Shown piece by piece: positions 38,682 to 46,949 of a DNA stretch of 64,000 bases; positions within the stretch are counted from its first letter, which is position 1; each line of letters begins with the position of its first letter. This DNA comes from Candidatus Bipolaricaulota bacterium (GTDB lineage: Bacteria; Bipolaricaulota; Bipolaricaulia; Bipolaricaulales; Bipolaricaulaceae), in contig JANXBT010000002.1 in the NCBI GenBank assembly GCA_025060415.1, positions 372,001 through 436,000 of the forward strand, in the 5' to 3' direction. The translations under genes were made by a program, and so were the position numbers. Under the pieces are notes generated by a model. The model ran no database searches, was not told where the DNA came from, and was given only the letters and a program-made list of their open reading frames with translations.

Positions 38682-39182
38682 TCAAAACGACGGCAGGTAA
38701 TAACTCAAAGAAACAGTGAACCACGTTCCCCGCACCCAACAGTAGTACCAAGGGCAATACCAACAGTCCCGGCAGCAAAGGCAGTAAGTGAAGGCCATCC
38801 CTCCGGTGAAACCGAAGACCAGGTTTTCCAAACCTGGGGGGCACCATTCTACACCCATCCCGGCCCAGCCTGTCCACCACCAAGTGCCGCGGATAGGGAG
38901 GGCTGCGCCCACGGCGATGTACGGCCGAAAGGTGCAGAAATCGCGGAGTGTCTGAAGGGCGGCGAAGTAGAACCAGTCGAACTGGAAGGGGTTAGCAAGG
39001 CCGACTTCGAAGGCCGAGCGCGAGCTAAGCCAAAACCGAGCGGTCAGGAGAGGGGCACTCTGGCTTAGGGAAATCCCGAGGGACACAGACCCGCTGCCGG
39101 GACAACACAGCTCTTGGGCCCTGAAGCTTTGCCCCAGGGCCAGCACTACTACAGCGAGGAGCCCGGCTTTCCAAACCCTCAT
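38682..39182 (-). CDS. small exported Cys/Trp/Tyr-rich protein, unknown
   Basis: 166 residues. Signal peptide MRVWKAGLLAVVVLALGQSF. The mature protein has beta-barrel-like alternation (SGSVSLGISLSQSAPLLTARFW, AFEVGLANPFQFDWFY) and an unusual segment TYCLCCRDCWYCPWYYCWVR with six cysteines and five aromatic residues. It ends with LSYYLPSF, a terminal aromatic residue typical of outer-membrane barrels. ATG overlaps the ribbon-helix-helix stop by 4 bp. Function unknown. Confidence 0.6.
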   Translation of the reverse strand: MRVWKAGLLAVVVLALGQSFRAQELCCPGSGSVSLGISLSQSAPLLTARFWLSSRSAFEVGLANPFQFDWFYFAALQTLRDFCTFRPYIAVGAALPIRGTWWWTGWAGMGVEWCPPGLENLVFGFTGGMAFTYCLCCRDCWYCPWYYCWVRGTWFTVSLSYYLPSF

Positions 39183-39391
39183 CTAGTCCTCCTTATTTTT
39201 CCCTTACTTTTTGTCCGCATTTTCAGCAACTCCTGCACCTCCTTAGCAGCTTTCTCTTTAAAGTAGAAATCCAAGGCCTCCGCTATAAGTCGAGAGTACC
39301 CCCGATGGCCACGTTTGGCCGCGAGAGTCCGCAACAGCACCTGTTGTTCCCTGGGAAGGGTGATAGTAGTGCGCACGCCCTCTCTGCGCAT
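39179..39391 (-). CDS. ribbon-helix-helix (CopG/MetJ-like) DNA-binding protein
   Basis: 70 residues. MRREGVRTTITLPREQQVLL gives the ribbon strand, followed by two helices (LRTLAAKRG, SRLIAEALDFYFKEKAA) and a basic tail. This is the fold of small dimeric repressors, often antitoxins. No toxin gene follows; instead the next gene encodes an exported protein. It may therefore regulate the island's exported genes. ATG at 39391 has AAGGAGGTGG upstream, better than the earlier in-frame Met. Confidence 0.78.
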   Translation of the reverse strand: MRREGVRTTITLPREQQVLLRTLAAKRGHRGYSRLIAEALDFYFKEKAAKEVQELLKMRTKSKGKIRRTR

Positions 39392-39415
39392 ATCCACCTC
39401 CTTGGGGACGGTGAG

Positions 39416-39467
39416 GGAGGGCAAGGACTTTTTTGCGGGATGGGGAAGAATAAAGCCCTTGCCCTCC
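39416..39467. repeat. 11-bp perfect inverted repeat, 30-nt loop
   Basis: GGAGGGCAAGG at 39416-39426 pairs with CCTTGCCCTCC at 39457-39467; the loop includes TTTTTT. It lies between the FG-GAP gene end (39495) and the ribbon-helix-helix start (39391). It could attenuate readthrough or be an operator for the regulator. There is no T-run after the stem. Confidence 0.55.
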
Positions 39468-39494
39468 CCTTGTTCCCCTACCCTCCCCTAGGTC

Positions 39495-40679
39495 CTACGG
39501 ACAAGACGGCACTGGTGCACCAGGCTCGCAGCAGGGCGCTTTCTTGGTGCAGTCGTCCGTAGCGCACATGGGGTTGTAGATCACTTGAAGGGCAGGCCCA
39601 GTGCCGGCGGGCCCGCCGCCGAACAAGGCCACAGCGAGGTCTAGGATGCCGTTGCGATCGAAGTCCCCCACGGCAAGGGAAATGGGGTTCTTGCCTATTT
39701 TGATCTGAAGGTCTACCCCGAACTTCCCGCCCAGGTTGGCCAGAACCGTCACCCGGTCCGCCCCGTATTCCGCAACCGCGAGGTCTATTTTTGTGTCACG
39801 GTTAAAGTCGCCGGCCACGATGGCCACTGGCTCACCATCAAGCTTTATGCGCTGAGCAATCGAAAACTTCCAACACCCGTCGTTGTGCACGTAAGTAAGA
39901 GCGGAGAAGGCGGGGTCCACTGTGGCCAGGTCCACCTTCCCGTCGTCATCGAAATCGGCCACGACAACGGCCCGTAACATGTGCCCCAAAACAATGTTTG
40001 TCCTATGTTTAAATTTTCCTAGGCACTCGTTTTCAAAGAAGATAAGGCTATTGTTAGAAGCAATCACGATGTCTACATCGCCGTCGCGGTCAAAGTCGCC
40101 GCTTGTGATAAACGCCACATGGCAAATCTGCGCGTAGGGCGTAAGGTCAAGGGGGTCAATCTTTGCGGTGGGGAAGATGACCTTGAGGCCCAGGGAATCT
40201 AGGACTGCCAGGTCCAGGATCCCGTCGCCGTTGAAGTCCGCAAGAGCGATGTGAGTAGCGGTCACGGTGGTAAGAGTGGTGAGCTTAAGGGAGACAGGAT
40301 CAGCCACCTTAAAGGAGGTCCAAGCCGGGGTGTACTGAGTGGCCGTAAAGATGCGGATTTCGTAGGCATCCCTAGGGCGGTCGAACACCAAGCCCCAGGC
40401 CAAGGCCACAGGAGCGTCCGCTAGAGTGAAGACCTTGGGCGCGGGCCAAGACACAGGACAAGGCGCGGGACAGACCTTGCTCCCCGGGTTCAAGAGTACA
40501 GGAATGGCGTTGCAGGAATGACAAGCTAGAGCGATGTCCTCCCAACCGTCGGCGTTGAAATCTCCGGCAATCACGTACGTGGGGCGGATGCACTCCAACA
40601 CCACGTTTTGGACAAGCGGCATCCGAGCCAGACCCCAAAAGCTTAGGATCCCCACAACAACCAAAGAAAGACGCTTCAC
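39495..40679 (-). CDS. secreted FG-GAP/VCBS repeat protein, short paralog
   Basis: 394 residues. GTG start at 40679 follows GGGAGGTGG. Signal peptide VKRLSLVVVGILSFWGLA. Six FG-GAP-type Ca-binding loops of the form DFNxDGxxDLAxA: GDFNADGWEDIALAC, ADFNGDGILDLAVLD, GDFDRDGDVDIVIAS, ADFDDDGKVDLATVD, GDFNRDTKIDLAVAE and GDFDRNGILDLAVAL, consistent with a beta propeller. The C-terminus is Cys/Pro-rich (CATDDCTKKAPCCEPG). Clear paralog of the 713-residue gene two genes upstream; both share the DAPVALA and QVIYNP segments. Probably a cell-surface or secreted adhesive scaffold; partner unknown. Confidence 0.85.
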   Translation of the reverse strand: MKRLSLVVVGILSFWGLARMPLVQNVVLECIRPTYVIAGDFNADGWEDIALACHSCNAIPVLLNPGSKVCPAPCPVSWPAPKVFTLADAPVALAWGLVFDRPRDAYEIRIFTATQYTPAWTSFKVADPVSLKLTTLTTVTATHIALADFNGDGILDLAVLDSLGLKVIFPTAKIDPLDLTPYAQICHVAFITSGDFDRDGDVDIVIASNNSLIFFENECLGKFKHRTNIVLGHMLRAVVVADFDDDGKVDLATVDPAFSALTYVHNDGCWKFSIAQRIKLDGEPVAIVAGDFNRDTKIDLAVAEYGADRVTVLANLGGKFGVDLQIKIGKNPISLAVGDFDRNGILDLAVALFGGGPAGTGPALQVIYNPMCATDDCTKKAPCCEPGAPVPSCP

Positions 40680-40696
40680 GAAAACCACCTCCCTTT

Positions 40697-41215
40697 CTAG
40701 CGAAGCACCAACCACATTAACAAGGCTCCCATAAGGAGCCCGATCACGAGCCAAGGAAGGCAGGAGGGACAGGCTTCGCAGGGCACATAGATCCCACGAA
40801 TGAGGAGCTGCTCACAGCAAGGGCCCAGCTCAATCCGCAGGATCCCGGAGTCCGGAAGATCGGAGATCTCCATCCACCACTCACCCTTAGCGGGAACGAT
40901 CACAGTGGAGACAAGCTGGCAATCGAGGAGGACACGGATCTTTCCCGCGGGTTCAGGGGACTCGAACACGAAGAGGAGCGTTTTGTGAGGGATAAGTCTT
41001 AAGGTGAGCTCATAGGCTGGGGCTGGGGGAACCTGAGCCGCGCTAAGAAGAAGCCCGCGTTCCGTGAGACCTGCGTGGCCCACTACGCAACCCGCACCCC
41101 ACCCGAGTTCACACCAGCCCTCCAGGCCTGGCCTCCCCGTTCCAGTGCGTACAGTAACTGCAGCCACCGGAAGGGCCCAAAGCACCACAAACAGAGCTAG
41201 CCCTATCCCCCTCAT
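40697..41215 (-). CDS. exported protein with C-terminal membrane anchor, unknown
   Basis: 172 residues. Signal peptide MRGIGLALFVVLWALPVAA, an extracellular domain of about 120 residues with Cys pairs (CELGWGAGC, PCCEQLL, PCEACPSC) and carbohydrate-binding-like beta strands (YELTLRLIPHKTLLFVFES, GEWWMEISDLPDSGILRIEL), then one membrane helix and a terminal Arg (WLVIGLLMGALLMWLVLR). Overall layout resembles surface-anchored proteins. It overlaps the large FG-GAP gene by 4 bp and lies 17 bp before the short one, so it is probably part of the same surface assembly. Confidence 0.65.
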   Translation of the reverse strand: MRGIGLALFVVLWALPVAAVTVRTGTGRPGLEGWCELGWGAGCVVGHAGLTERGLLLSAAQVPPAPAYELTLRLIPHKTLLFVFESPEPAGKIRVLLDCQLVSTVIVPAKGEWWMEISDLPDSGILRIELGPCCEQLLIRGIYVPCEACPSCLPWLVIGLLMGALLMWLVLR

Positions 41216-43353
41216 GGGGTCTCCTTACGCACCCGCCATAGTCGCACCCGGCCACCCTGCTCCAGCCCAAGGAGGTCGAGAACCCCGTCTCCATTGAGGT
41301 CATAGGCGCACAGGGAAAGAAGAGGGGCGTGATGAGGAACCTGGACGATAGCAATGACGGTCTCCCCGCGCCGAAAAAGAAGCTCGCCAGGGTTATTGGA
41401 ATAATGCACCAAAAGCACGTCTCCCTGGGGCATCTCAAGAAAGGCGTAAAGTTCAGAAGGTCTGGGTATAAGTTTGGTCAAGCTTTCCGGCACTTTACCC
41501 CACTCCAAAAACGCACCCTGTGGGGCCAAGTTCCATACCACAGGTCCACCCTCACGGAGCCATACGATTTCATAGGCCTTAGACCCGTCAAGTTGTAGAG
41601 TTAGCACGTCCTGTACCCCGCGAGGCAAACCACTGAAAATAGGTTTGGAGACCAAAAAGTCTTTACCAAAAAGGAGGAAGGCCATATCCCGCGTGCTCCA
41701 GCTCACAGCGAGGACATCTCCAAACCCGTTCCCGTCGAGGTCAGCCACGAGAAGACGGTCTGGCTTGAACCCGAGGTAGAAGTCGCCCCTGGGCAGTACG
41801 CCCCCTTCACTCCCTTGATAGAAAAGAAGGCTTACCCCGTCGGCGAGGACAAGGTCAAACTTTCCATCTCCGTTGAGGTCGCCAGCAGCAACGAGTTGGG
41901 CACTTGTACGCCCCAGGGTCAAAGACGGAAACTCCTCAACCTGCAGGGAAGCAGCAACGGAACCATCTTTGGGACCATCTTTTAGCCGACCCTCCCCCTT
42001 TTCAGGAGCGGGTGAAAGGGGAGGGTTTGGCACAGAAGCTGAGTTGGATTCGGCCTTCAGCGCTTGCCCAGGGGTCCGTCCCAGACAGTTCCTACAGAGG
42101 GCAGGATTGTAAATAACTTGGACCTTGTTTTCGGTAAACAAGGCCACCGCCAGGTCCGTCATCCCGTCTCGGTCGAAGTCCTCTGTAGCTAGGGCCACAG
42201 GCATCTGCCCCACTTTGAAGGTTTGGACGATCCGGAAGAACTGGACATCAATCCTCTCTGGCGGGGTCGGACCCTGGGCACACGGATCGGGGCGTTCCGT
42301 CTTCCCTAGCTCGGAGAGCTCATTAATAAGGAGGGTCACCCGGTTCGCATCTTTTTCGGCCACAACGAGATCCGGCAAACCGTTGCGGTCGAAGTCAGCC
42401 GCCACCACGGCCCAAGGGCCGCCGTCAAACTTAAGCCTCTGTCCCCGCTCGAACCGCCAACAGCCCCGGTTCATCACCACCGTGAGGGCCCCGAACTCGG
42501 GGTCCACCACAGCCAGGTCCCCATACCCGTCCCGGTTGAAATCCGCGAGGGTGAAGGCTTTGAGCTTTGTGCCCAGCTTGATTTCCGCCTTCTGGACGAA
42601 CTTAAGCTTGCCTTCGCCTGTCTCGTTTCGGAAGAACAGAAGGAGCCCATCCATGGAAACCACGAGATCCAAGAGACCATCACGGTCGAAGTCGCTCGCC
42701 CCAAGGAAATAAAGATCTCGTCCAGCAAACTCAAGAAGATAAGCTGGAGGTTTCCCTGCGCACCCTTGTGCGGGAACGGCAGGAATGAGCTTGGCTCGCT
42801 CGCCCAAATAAAAGCCAACCTTCATGGAGATCCCGTCCAGGACAGCCACATCCGTCGTGCCGTCGTTGTCGAAATCCCCGAGGACGAGATGGGTGAGGGT
42901 AGTAAAGGGGAGAACCTCCACTTTGACGGGACCGCCCGAGACCAGTTTCAAAAACGGAGCCTTGGCCTCCACAGGCGTGAACCGCACGAGGCCCGGTTGG
43001 TACTGCGTGACGGCCACAAGGTTGGGAAAGACCGAGGTATAGGGAAGACAGGCGGGCGCTGCTGCACATGCGGGATCCATAAAGGAGCCCACGGCCAAGG
43101 CTACGGGCGCGTCCTCCAGTATCCACTGCACCTTATCCTTGAAACTCGCCAAGGGGGCTTTAGTGTTTTCAAAGAGCACTACGGCGTTAGAGGAGTGACA
43201 GGCGACCGCGAGATCCGGGAACCCATCGCGGTTGAAGTCCGCAGCGACGAGAGAGACGGGTTGAATCGCCCCAAGGTCCAGGGAGAGGAGGGCCTGCCCC
43301 CAAGCCCCAGCCGCCCCGATTCCGAGGGCCAGGAGTATGACACTTGTCCGCAT
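41212..43353 (-). CDS. secreted FG-GAP/VCBS repeat protein, long paralog
   Basis: 713 residues. Signal peptide MRTSVILLALGIGAAGAWGQ. Nine FG-GAP loops are visible, among them ADFNRDGFPDLAVAC, GDFDNDGTTDVAVLD, SDFDRDGLLDLVVSM, ADFNRDGYGDLAVVD, ADFDRNGLPDLVVAE, EDFDRDGMTDLAVAL, GDLNGDGKFDLVLAD, ADLDGNGFGDVLAVS and YDLNGDGVLDLLGLE. The first six align with the short paralog; a Pro/Ser-rich linker (about residues 430-465) separates a second group of three loops. This suggests two propellers. No catalytic domain or cell-wall signal is seen. First gene of an operon with its own promoter (43378-43405). Confidence 0.87.
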   Translation of the reverse strand: MRTSVILLALGIGAAGAWGQALLSLDLGAIQPVSLVAADFNRDGFPDLAVACHSSNAVVLFENTKAPLASFKDKVQWILEDAPVALAVGSFMDPACAAAPACLPYTSVFPNLVAVTQYQPGLVRFTPVEAKAPFLKLVSGGPVKVEVLPFTTLTHLVLGDFDNDGTTDVAVLDGISMKVGFYLGERAKLIPAVPAQGCAGKPPAYLLEFAGRDLYFLGASDFDRDGLLDLVVSMDGLLLFFRNETGEGKLKFVQKAEIKLGTKLKAFTLADFNRDGYGDLAVVDPEFGALTVVMNRGCWRFERGQRLKFDGGPWAVVAADFDRNGLPDLVVAEKDANRVTLLINELSELGKTERPDPCAQGPTPPERIDVQFFRIVQTFKVGQMPVALATEDFDRDGMTDLAVALFTENKVQVIYNPALCRNCLGRTPGQALKAESNSASVPNPPLSPAPEKGEGRLKDGPKDGSVAASLQVEEFPSLTLGRTSAQLVAAGDLNGDGKFDLVLADGVSLLFYQGSEGGVLPRGDFYLGFKPDRLLVADLDGNGFGDVLAVSWSTRDMAFLLFGKDFLVSKPIFSGLPRGVQDVLTLQLDGSKAYEIVWLREGGPVVWNLAPQGAFLEWGKVPESLTKLIPRPSELYAFLEMPQGDVLLVHYSNNPGELLFRRGETVIAIVQVPHHAPLLSLCAYDLNGDGVLDLLGLEQGGRVRLWRVRKETP

Positions 43354-43377
43354 GGCACCTCCCGTGTGTCTCGATTT

Positions 43378-43405
43378 ATGGTAGGCATGAAGGTGCCTAA
43401 GTCAA
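43378..43405 (-). promoter_or_regulatory. putative promoter of the FG-GAP operon
   Basis: Minus-strand TTGACT and TACCAT are 16 bp apart, about 25 bp before the GGGAGGTGCC ATG of the long FG-GAP gene. Confidence 0.5.
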
Positions 43406-43444
43406 GTATTGCATATTACATCGCAATTGTAATTTTCGTTACAC

Positions 43445-43472
43445 TTGTACGCTTAAATGCTTTATATATATC
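43445..43472 (+). promoter_or_regulatory. possible promoter of the CoA-transferase gene
   Basis: TTGTAC and TATATC are 16 bp apart within an A/T-rich stretch; alternative TATATA registers overlap. Divergent from the FG-GAP promoter. Confidence 0.35.
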
Positions 43473-43503
43473 CATCGCTTCGAGAAAGAAAGGTTCGCGA
43501 TCT

Positions 43504-44634
43504 ATGAAGCCGCTGGAAGGGATCCGGGTTTTGGATCTTTCGCGGATCCTGGCCGGGCCGCTGTGCACGATGTGGCTGGCCGACCTCGGCGCGGAGGTGA
43601 TCAAGGTGGAGCGGCCCGACGGGGGCGACGAGACCCGCCGCTGGGGCCCGCCCTTCGTGGCCGGGGAATCCGCCTACTTCCTGGCCGTCAACCGCGGGAA
43701 GTACGGGATCGCCCTGGACCTCACCACCCCTACGGGCCAAGAGATCCTGAGAAAACTCGTGGAAAAGAGCGACGTGGTCGTGCACAACTTCCTGCCCGCC
43801 ACGGCGGAAAAGCTCGGGGTCACCTACGAGGCCGTGCGCCGGCTCAACCCCCGCGCGGTCTACCTGTCCATCCTGGGCTTCCCGCCCGGCCCGTACCGGG
43901 AGGAGCCCGGCTTTGACGCCCTCATCCAGGCCCTGGGCGGGCTCATGGCCATCACCGGCGAGGACGCGCGGCCCGCCAAGGTGGGCGTGGCCATCGTGGA
44001 CGTCCTCACCGCCTGGGCCGGCCTGTGCGGGGTCTTGGGCGCCCTCCTCCTGCGGGAAAAAACCGGGGAGGGAATGGCCGTGGAGGCCACCCTCATCGAG
44101 AACTCCGCCGCGGCCCTGGTGAACGTGGCCCAAGCCTTCCTCCTCACGAAAAAGGAGCCGAAACGCCTGGGCACCGCCCACCCCCAGATCGTGCCCTACC
44201 AGGCCTTCCCCGCTGCAGATGGCCTGCTCATGGTGGCCGTGGGGACGGACGCCCAGTTCCGCGCCCTGTGCGCCGTCTTGGGCCGGCCGGAGCTCGCCGA
44301 CGACCCCCGCTTCGCCACCAACCCCGCCCGGGTCCAGAACCGCGAGCTCCTCCTCCCCCTCCTGGAGGAGATCCTGCTGCAGAGGCCCCGTGCCTTTTGG
44401 ATCCAGGAGCTCAAGCGGGCGGGGGTGCCCGCAGGCCCCGTGAACTCCCTTTCCGACCTCTTCGGCGATCCGGGGCTGGTGGGAAGGATCCTTCTGGAGG
44501 TGGAGCACCCCAGCGTGGGCCGCTACCCCACCTTGGTGTGCCCGGTGTCCCTGGCCTGGCCGGGAAGCCCCCTGCCGCCGCCGCGGCTGGGCGAACACAC
44601 GGAGCTCGTGCTCCGCCGCCTGGGCCTGGCCTAG
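43504..44634 (+). CDS. CaiB/BaiF family III CoA-transferase
   Basis: 376 residues. Transfers CoA between carboxylic acids. N-terminal GIRVLDLSRILAGPLCTMWLADLGAEVIKVE is the family hallmark, followed by YFLAVNRGKYGIALDL. The catalytic Asp is probably in VAIVDVLTAWAGL near residue 165. The C-terminal part contains TLIENSAAALVN and PAGPVNSLSDLFGDP. Substrate cannot be read from sequence; succinyl-CoA-dependent activation of an aromatic or hydroxy acid would be typical. GC-rich codon use is back to core style here. Ends 6 bp before the convergent peptidase gene. Confidence 0.92.
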   Translation: MKPLEGIRVLDLSRILAGPLCTMWLADLGAEVIKVERPDGGDETRRWGPPFVAGESAYFLAVNRGKYGIALDLTTPTGQEILRKLVEKSDVVVHNFLPATAEKLGVTYEAVRRLNPRAVYLSILGFPPGPYREEPGFDALIQALGGLMAITGEDARPAKVGVAIVDVLTAWAGLCGVLGALLLREKTGEGMAVEATLIENSAAALVNVAQAFLLTKKEPKRLGTAHPQIVPYQAFPAADGLLMVAVGTDAQFRALCAVLGRPELADDPRFATNPARVQNRELLLPLLEEILLQRPRAFWIQELKRAGVPAGPVNSLSDLFGDPGLVGRILLEVEHPSVGRYPTLVCPVSLAWPGSPLPPPRLGEHTELVLRRLGLA

Positions 44635-44640
44635 CCCCCC

Positions 44641-45993
44641 TCACGGGACGGTCTGGCGCGCGGGGATCCCGGCGATCAGGGTGCGCACGCCCTCAAGGAA
44701 CCGCCGCGCGTACTCCTCCCAAGCCCCTTGCTCCCGCAGCTTAGAGAGCTCCGCCCAGACCTGACTGGCCAGGGCCCGCTTCCCTTCCGCCCCGTATAGA
44801 TCCTGCGCGAGATAGCCGAACAGGCGCGCCCGCCGCGCAAGCTTTTCCCAAAGCTCCGGCGTGGGCGGCGGAAGGGGGCCCTCCAGGAGATCCCAGAACG
44901 CTTGGATCTCCCTCCTTCCCGCAAGGATGTCCAACGCCAGGTCCCCCGCCTTGGGGAAGAGGGGTAGGACCAGGCGCGCGCAGGTCAAAAGCTCCTGCTG
45001 GGCGACCGCATAGAGGCGCCGCGCTTCGGGGGAGAGCTCCCCGGCGAGCCACGCCCGCCATTCCTCTTCCCAGCGGGCGAGGTGCTCCTCCCAAGCCGCA
45101 AGCCAGGCCGGAAGCCGGTTTAGGAGGCTAGCCCAACTGTACTTGCGGCTCAAGAAGTCCACCAGGCTGGCCCCTACGTCGTAGAGCACCGTGGACCTTG
45201 GGGGGAGGTCGCGCAGGCCGCCCTCGCGCGCCCAGGCCGCCGCCAGGAAGTAGACCTGAAAAGGCGGGATATGGGGCGGGACCACGGACCCACGTCGGGT
45301 GTACTCCGCGAGCCCCTCGATGAGGAGGAGGGGCAAGGTGTGGAAGTCCAGGCCCTGCTCTTCCGCCCAAACCAGGGTGGCCCAGTGCGCCATCTCGTGG
45401 GAAAGCGCGAGCAGGAAGTAGTCCCGCGGCGAAAGCGGGGGAAGCCCCTCCCGCGGCACGAGGAGGATCGGGCCCGGCACGCTCTGAATAAGCTGCCAAA
45501 TCCAGGGATCGGCCAAAGCTAAAGGCTTCCGCCACCTCTCCCCTGGGGGGATGAAGACCCCGCTTACGCCATACACCCCTAGGCTTTCCTCGAGCGCCTC
45601 GTCCGAGGGGAACACCACAAGCGTCAGCGGCTGGAGTTCGCGGTCCCGGAAGCGGAGGGGTGGGATGGCCCAGAAGGTCTCGGGTTTAGGTCCGGGCACG
45701 ACCAGGCCCTGGGCGGGGAAGCCTTCGCCGGGGAGAGCCCGCGCCTCCTGTGCGGTTTGGGCGCGCACCTCTTGGGGGGTGCCCCAACCCGCCGGACTGG
45801 GGACGGGCGTAAGCCCCCAAAACGAAAACACCCGCTCGACCCAGTTCTGGGCCAGGGTGAGGTAGGTTTGCGCCTAGGGCGGGACCTCGCCCACCCAAAA
45901 GACCACGCCGTACCGCCAGGGCATGGGGGTGAGGGAGGGGGCGGCCGCCCCCACCAGGCCGAGCGCAAGCACCAAAACCCCAAGGAGCTTCAT
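44641..45993 (-). pseudogene. exported gluzincin metallopeptidase interrupted by in-frame TAG
   Basis: One continuous frame of 450 codons encodes a signal peptide (MKLLGVLVLALGLVGAAAPS), a short strand YGVVFWVGEVPP, then TAG at 45874-45876 (codon 40). It resumes in the same frame with AQTYLTLAQNWVERVFSFWG and a full peptidase domain. Zinc motif SHEMAHW (HExxH) with the third ligand in IEGLAEY is gluzincin, peptidase-MA-like. The rest is helical. The remaining ORF could start at GTG 45831, but that protein would lack its export signal. Ribosome-binding site GGGGGTGG precedes the full-length ATG. A nonsense mutation, readthrough or a sequencing error are the options; TAG is used as a normal stop elsewhere in the window. 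Confidence 0.65.
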
Positions 45994-46045
45994 GGCTCCA
46001 CCCCCTGCCCTTTTAAGGCAGCCCGAAAAAGGGGGCCGTGGGGCC

Positions 46046-46921
46046 TCAGGCCCAAACGACCAGGGCTCCCGGCAGGAGTTCGACTTCCAGGGTGGCCACG
46101 CGCTCGGGGAGGAGCTCGCCGTCGAGGTGCACGAAGAGGGGGCGCTCCGCACGCACGGAGGCCCGGGCGGTGCGGAGGAGCCGGGCCCGGGCCAGGCGGA
46201 GGTAGCTTCCGTCCCGGGTCTTGGGCAGGACGGCGAGGCGCACCAGGCGCGGGTAGTGGCCGAGGAGGGCGAGGTCGAGGAGGCCGTCGTCGGGCCGGGC
46301 CTGGGGGGCGAGGCAGAAGCCGCCGCCGGCCCACGGCCCGTTCATAGCCGCCACAGCCAAAAGCTCCCCACAAAACCGCTCCGCCCCCGCCCTCACCTCC
46401 ACCCCAAACGGCCGGAACCGCAAAACCTCGAACGCCGTGGCCAAAAGGTACCCCAGCTCGCCCCGCAGGAACCGATGCCGGCGGTAGTGGTGGGCGATCT
46501 GGCCATCGATCCCCATCCCGAGGGCGTTCAGGTAGTAGCGGCCGTTGGCCTCGCCCACGTCCACCCGCCGCTTTCGCCCGCGGGCCAGGACCTCCACGGC
46601 CTTTTCCAGGGCCATGGGGAGCCCCAACGCGCGGGCGAAATCGTTCCCGGAACCCAAGGGGAGGACGGCCAGGGCGGTCTTTGTGCCCACGAGGGCCTGG
46701 GCCACCTCGTTCACGGTACCGTCGCCGCCCGCGGCCACCACCACCTCCGCCCCCTGCCCGCAGAGGGCGCAGGCCAGCTCCGTGGCCTGCCCCGGGCCTT
46801 CGGTGCGCAGGATCTCCGCCCGCAGCCCCAGCGCGGCGAACGCGCGCTGAACCTCCTCCACGCGTTCGCCCGCCAAACCGCGCCCCGCAGCAGGGTTCAA
46901 AATGACCGGGATCGTCCGCAT
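46046..46921 (-). CDS. YegS/DgkB-type lipid kinase (diacylglycerol kinase catalytic domain), copy 1
   Basis: 291 residues. Phosphorylates diacylglycerol or a related lipid alcohol. NPAAGRGLAGERVEEV near the start, the nucleotide loop AAGGDGTVNEVAQAL near residue 62, PLGSGNDFARALGLP near residue 86, then ALGMGIDGQIAHHYRR. The C-terminal GGGFCLAPQARPDDGLLDL corresponds to the substrate side, and VHLDGELLPE is a conserved late motif. Tandem paralog of the following gene. Both would return diacylglycerol to phosphatidate, feeding cdsA. Confidence 0.92.
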   Translation of the reverse strand: MRTIPVILNPAAGRGLAGERVEEVQRAFAALGLRAEILRTEGPGQATELACALCGQGAEVVVAAGGDGTVNEVAQALVGTKTALAVLPLGSGNDFARALGLPMALEKAVEVLARGRKRRVDVGEANGRYYLNALGMGIDGQIAHHYRRHRFLRGELGYLLATAFEVLRFRPFGVEVRAGAERFCGELLAVAAMNGPWAGGGFCLAPQARPDDGLLDLALLGHYPRLVRLAVLPKTRDGSYLRLARARLLRTARASVRAERPLFVHLDGELLPERVATLEVELLPGALVVWA

Positions 46922-46949
46922 AAAGGACGCGATCCTAACTCAGAAAGGG

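Noticed and set aside
39179-39391. RHH protein as an antitoxin of a toxin-antitoxin pair
   Set aside because: The coupled downstream gene has a signal peptide and barrel-like sequence, not a RelE/MazF/PIN-type toxin.
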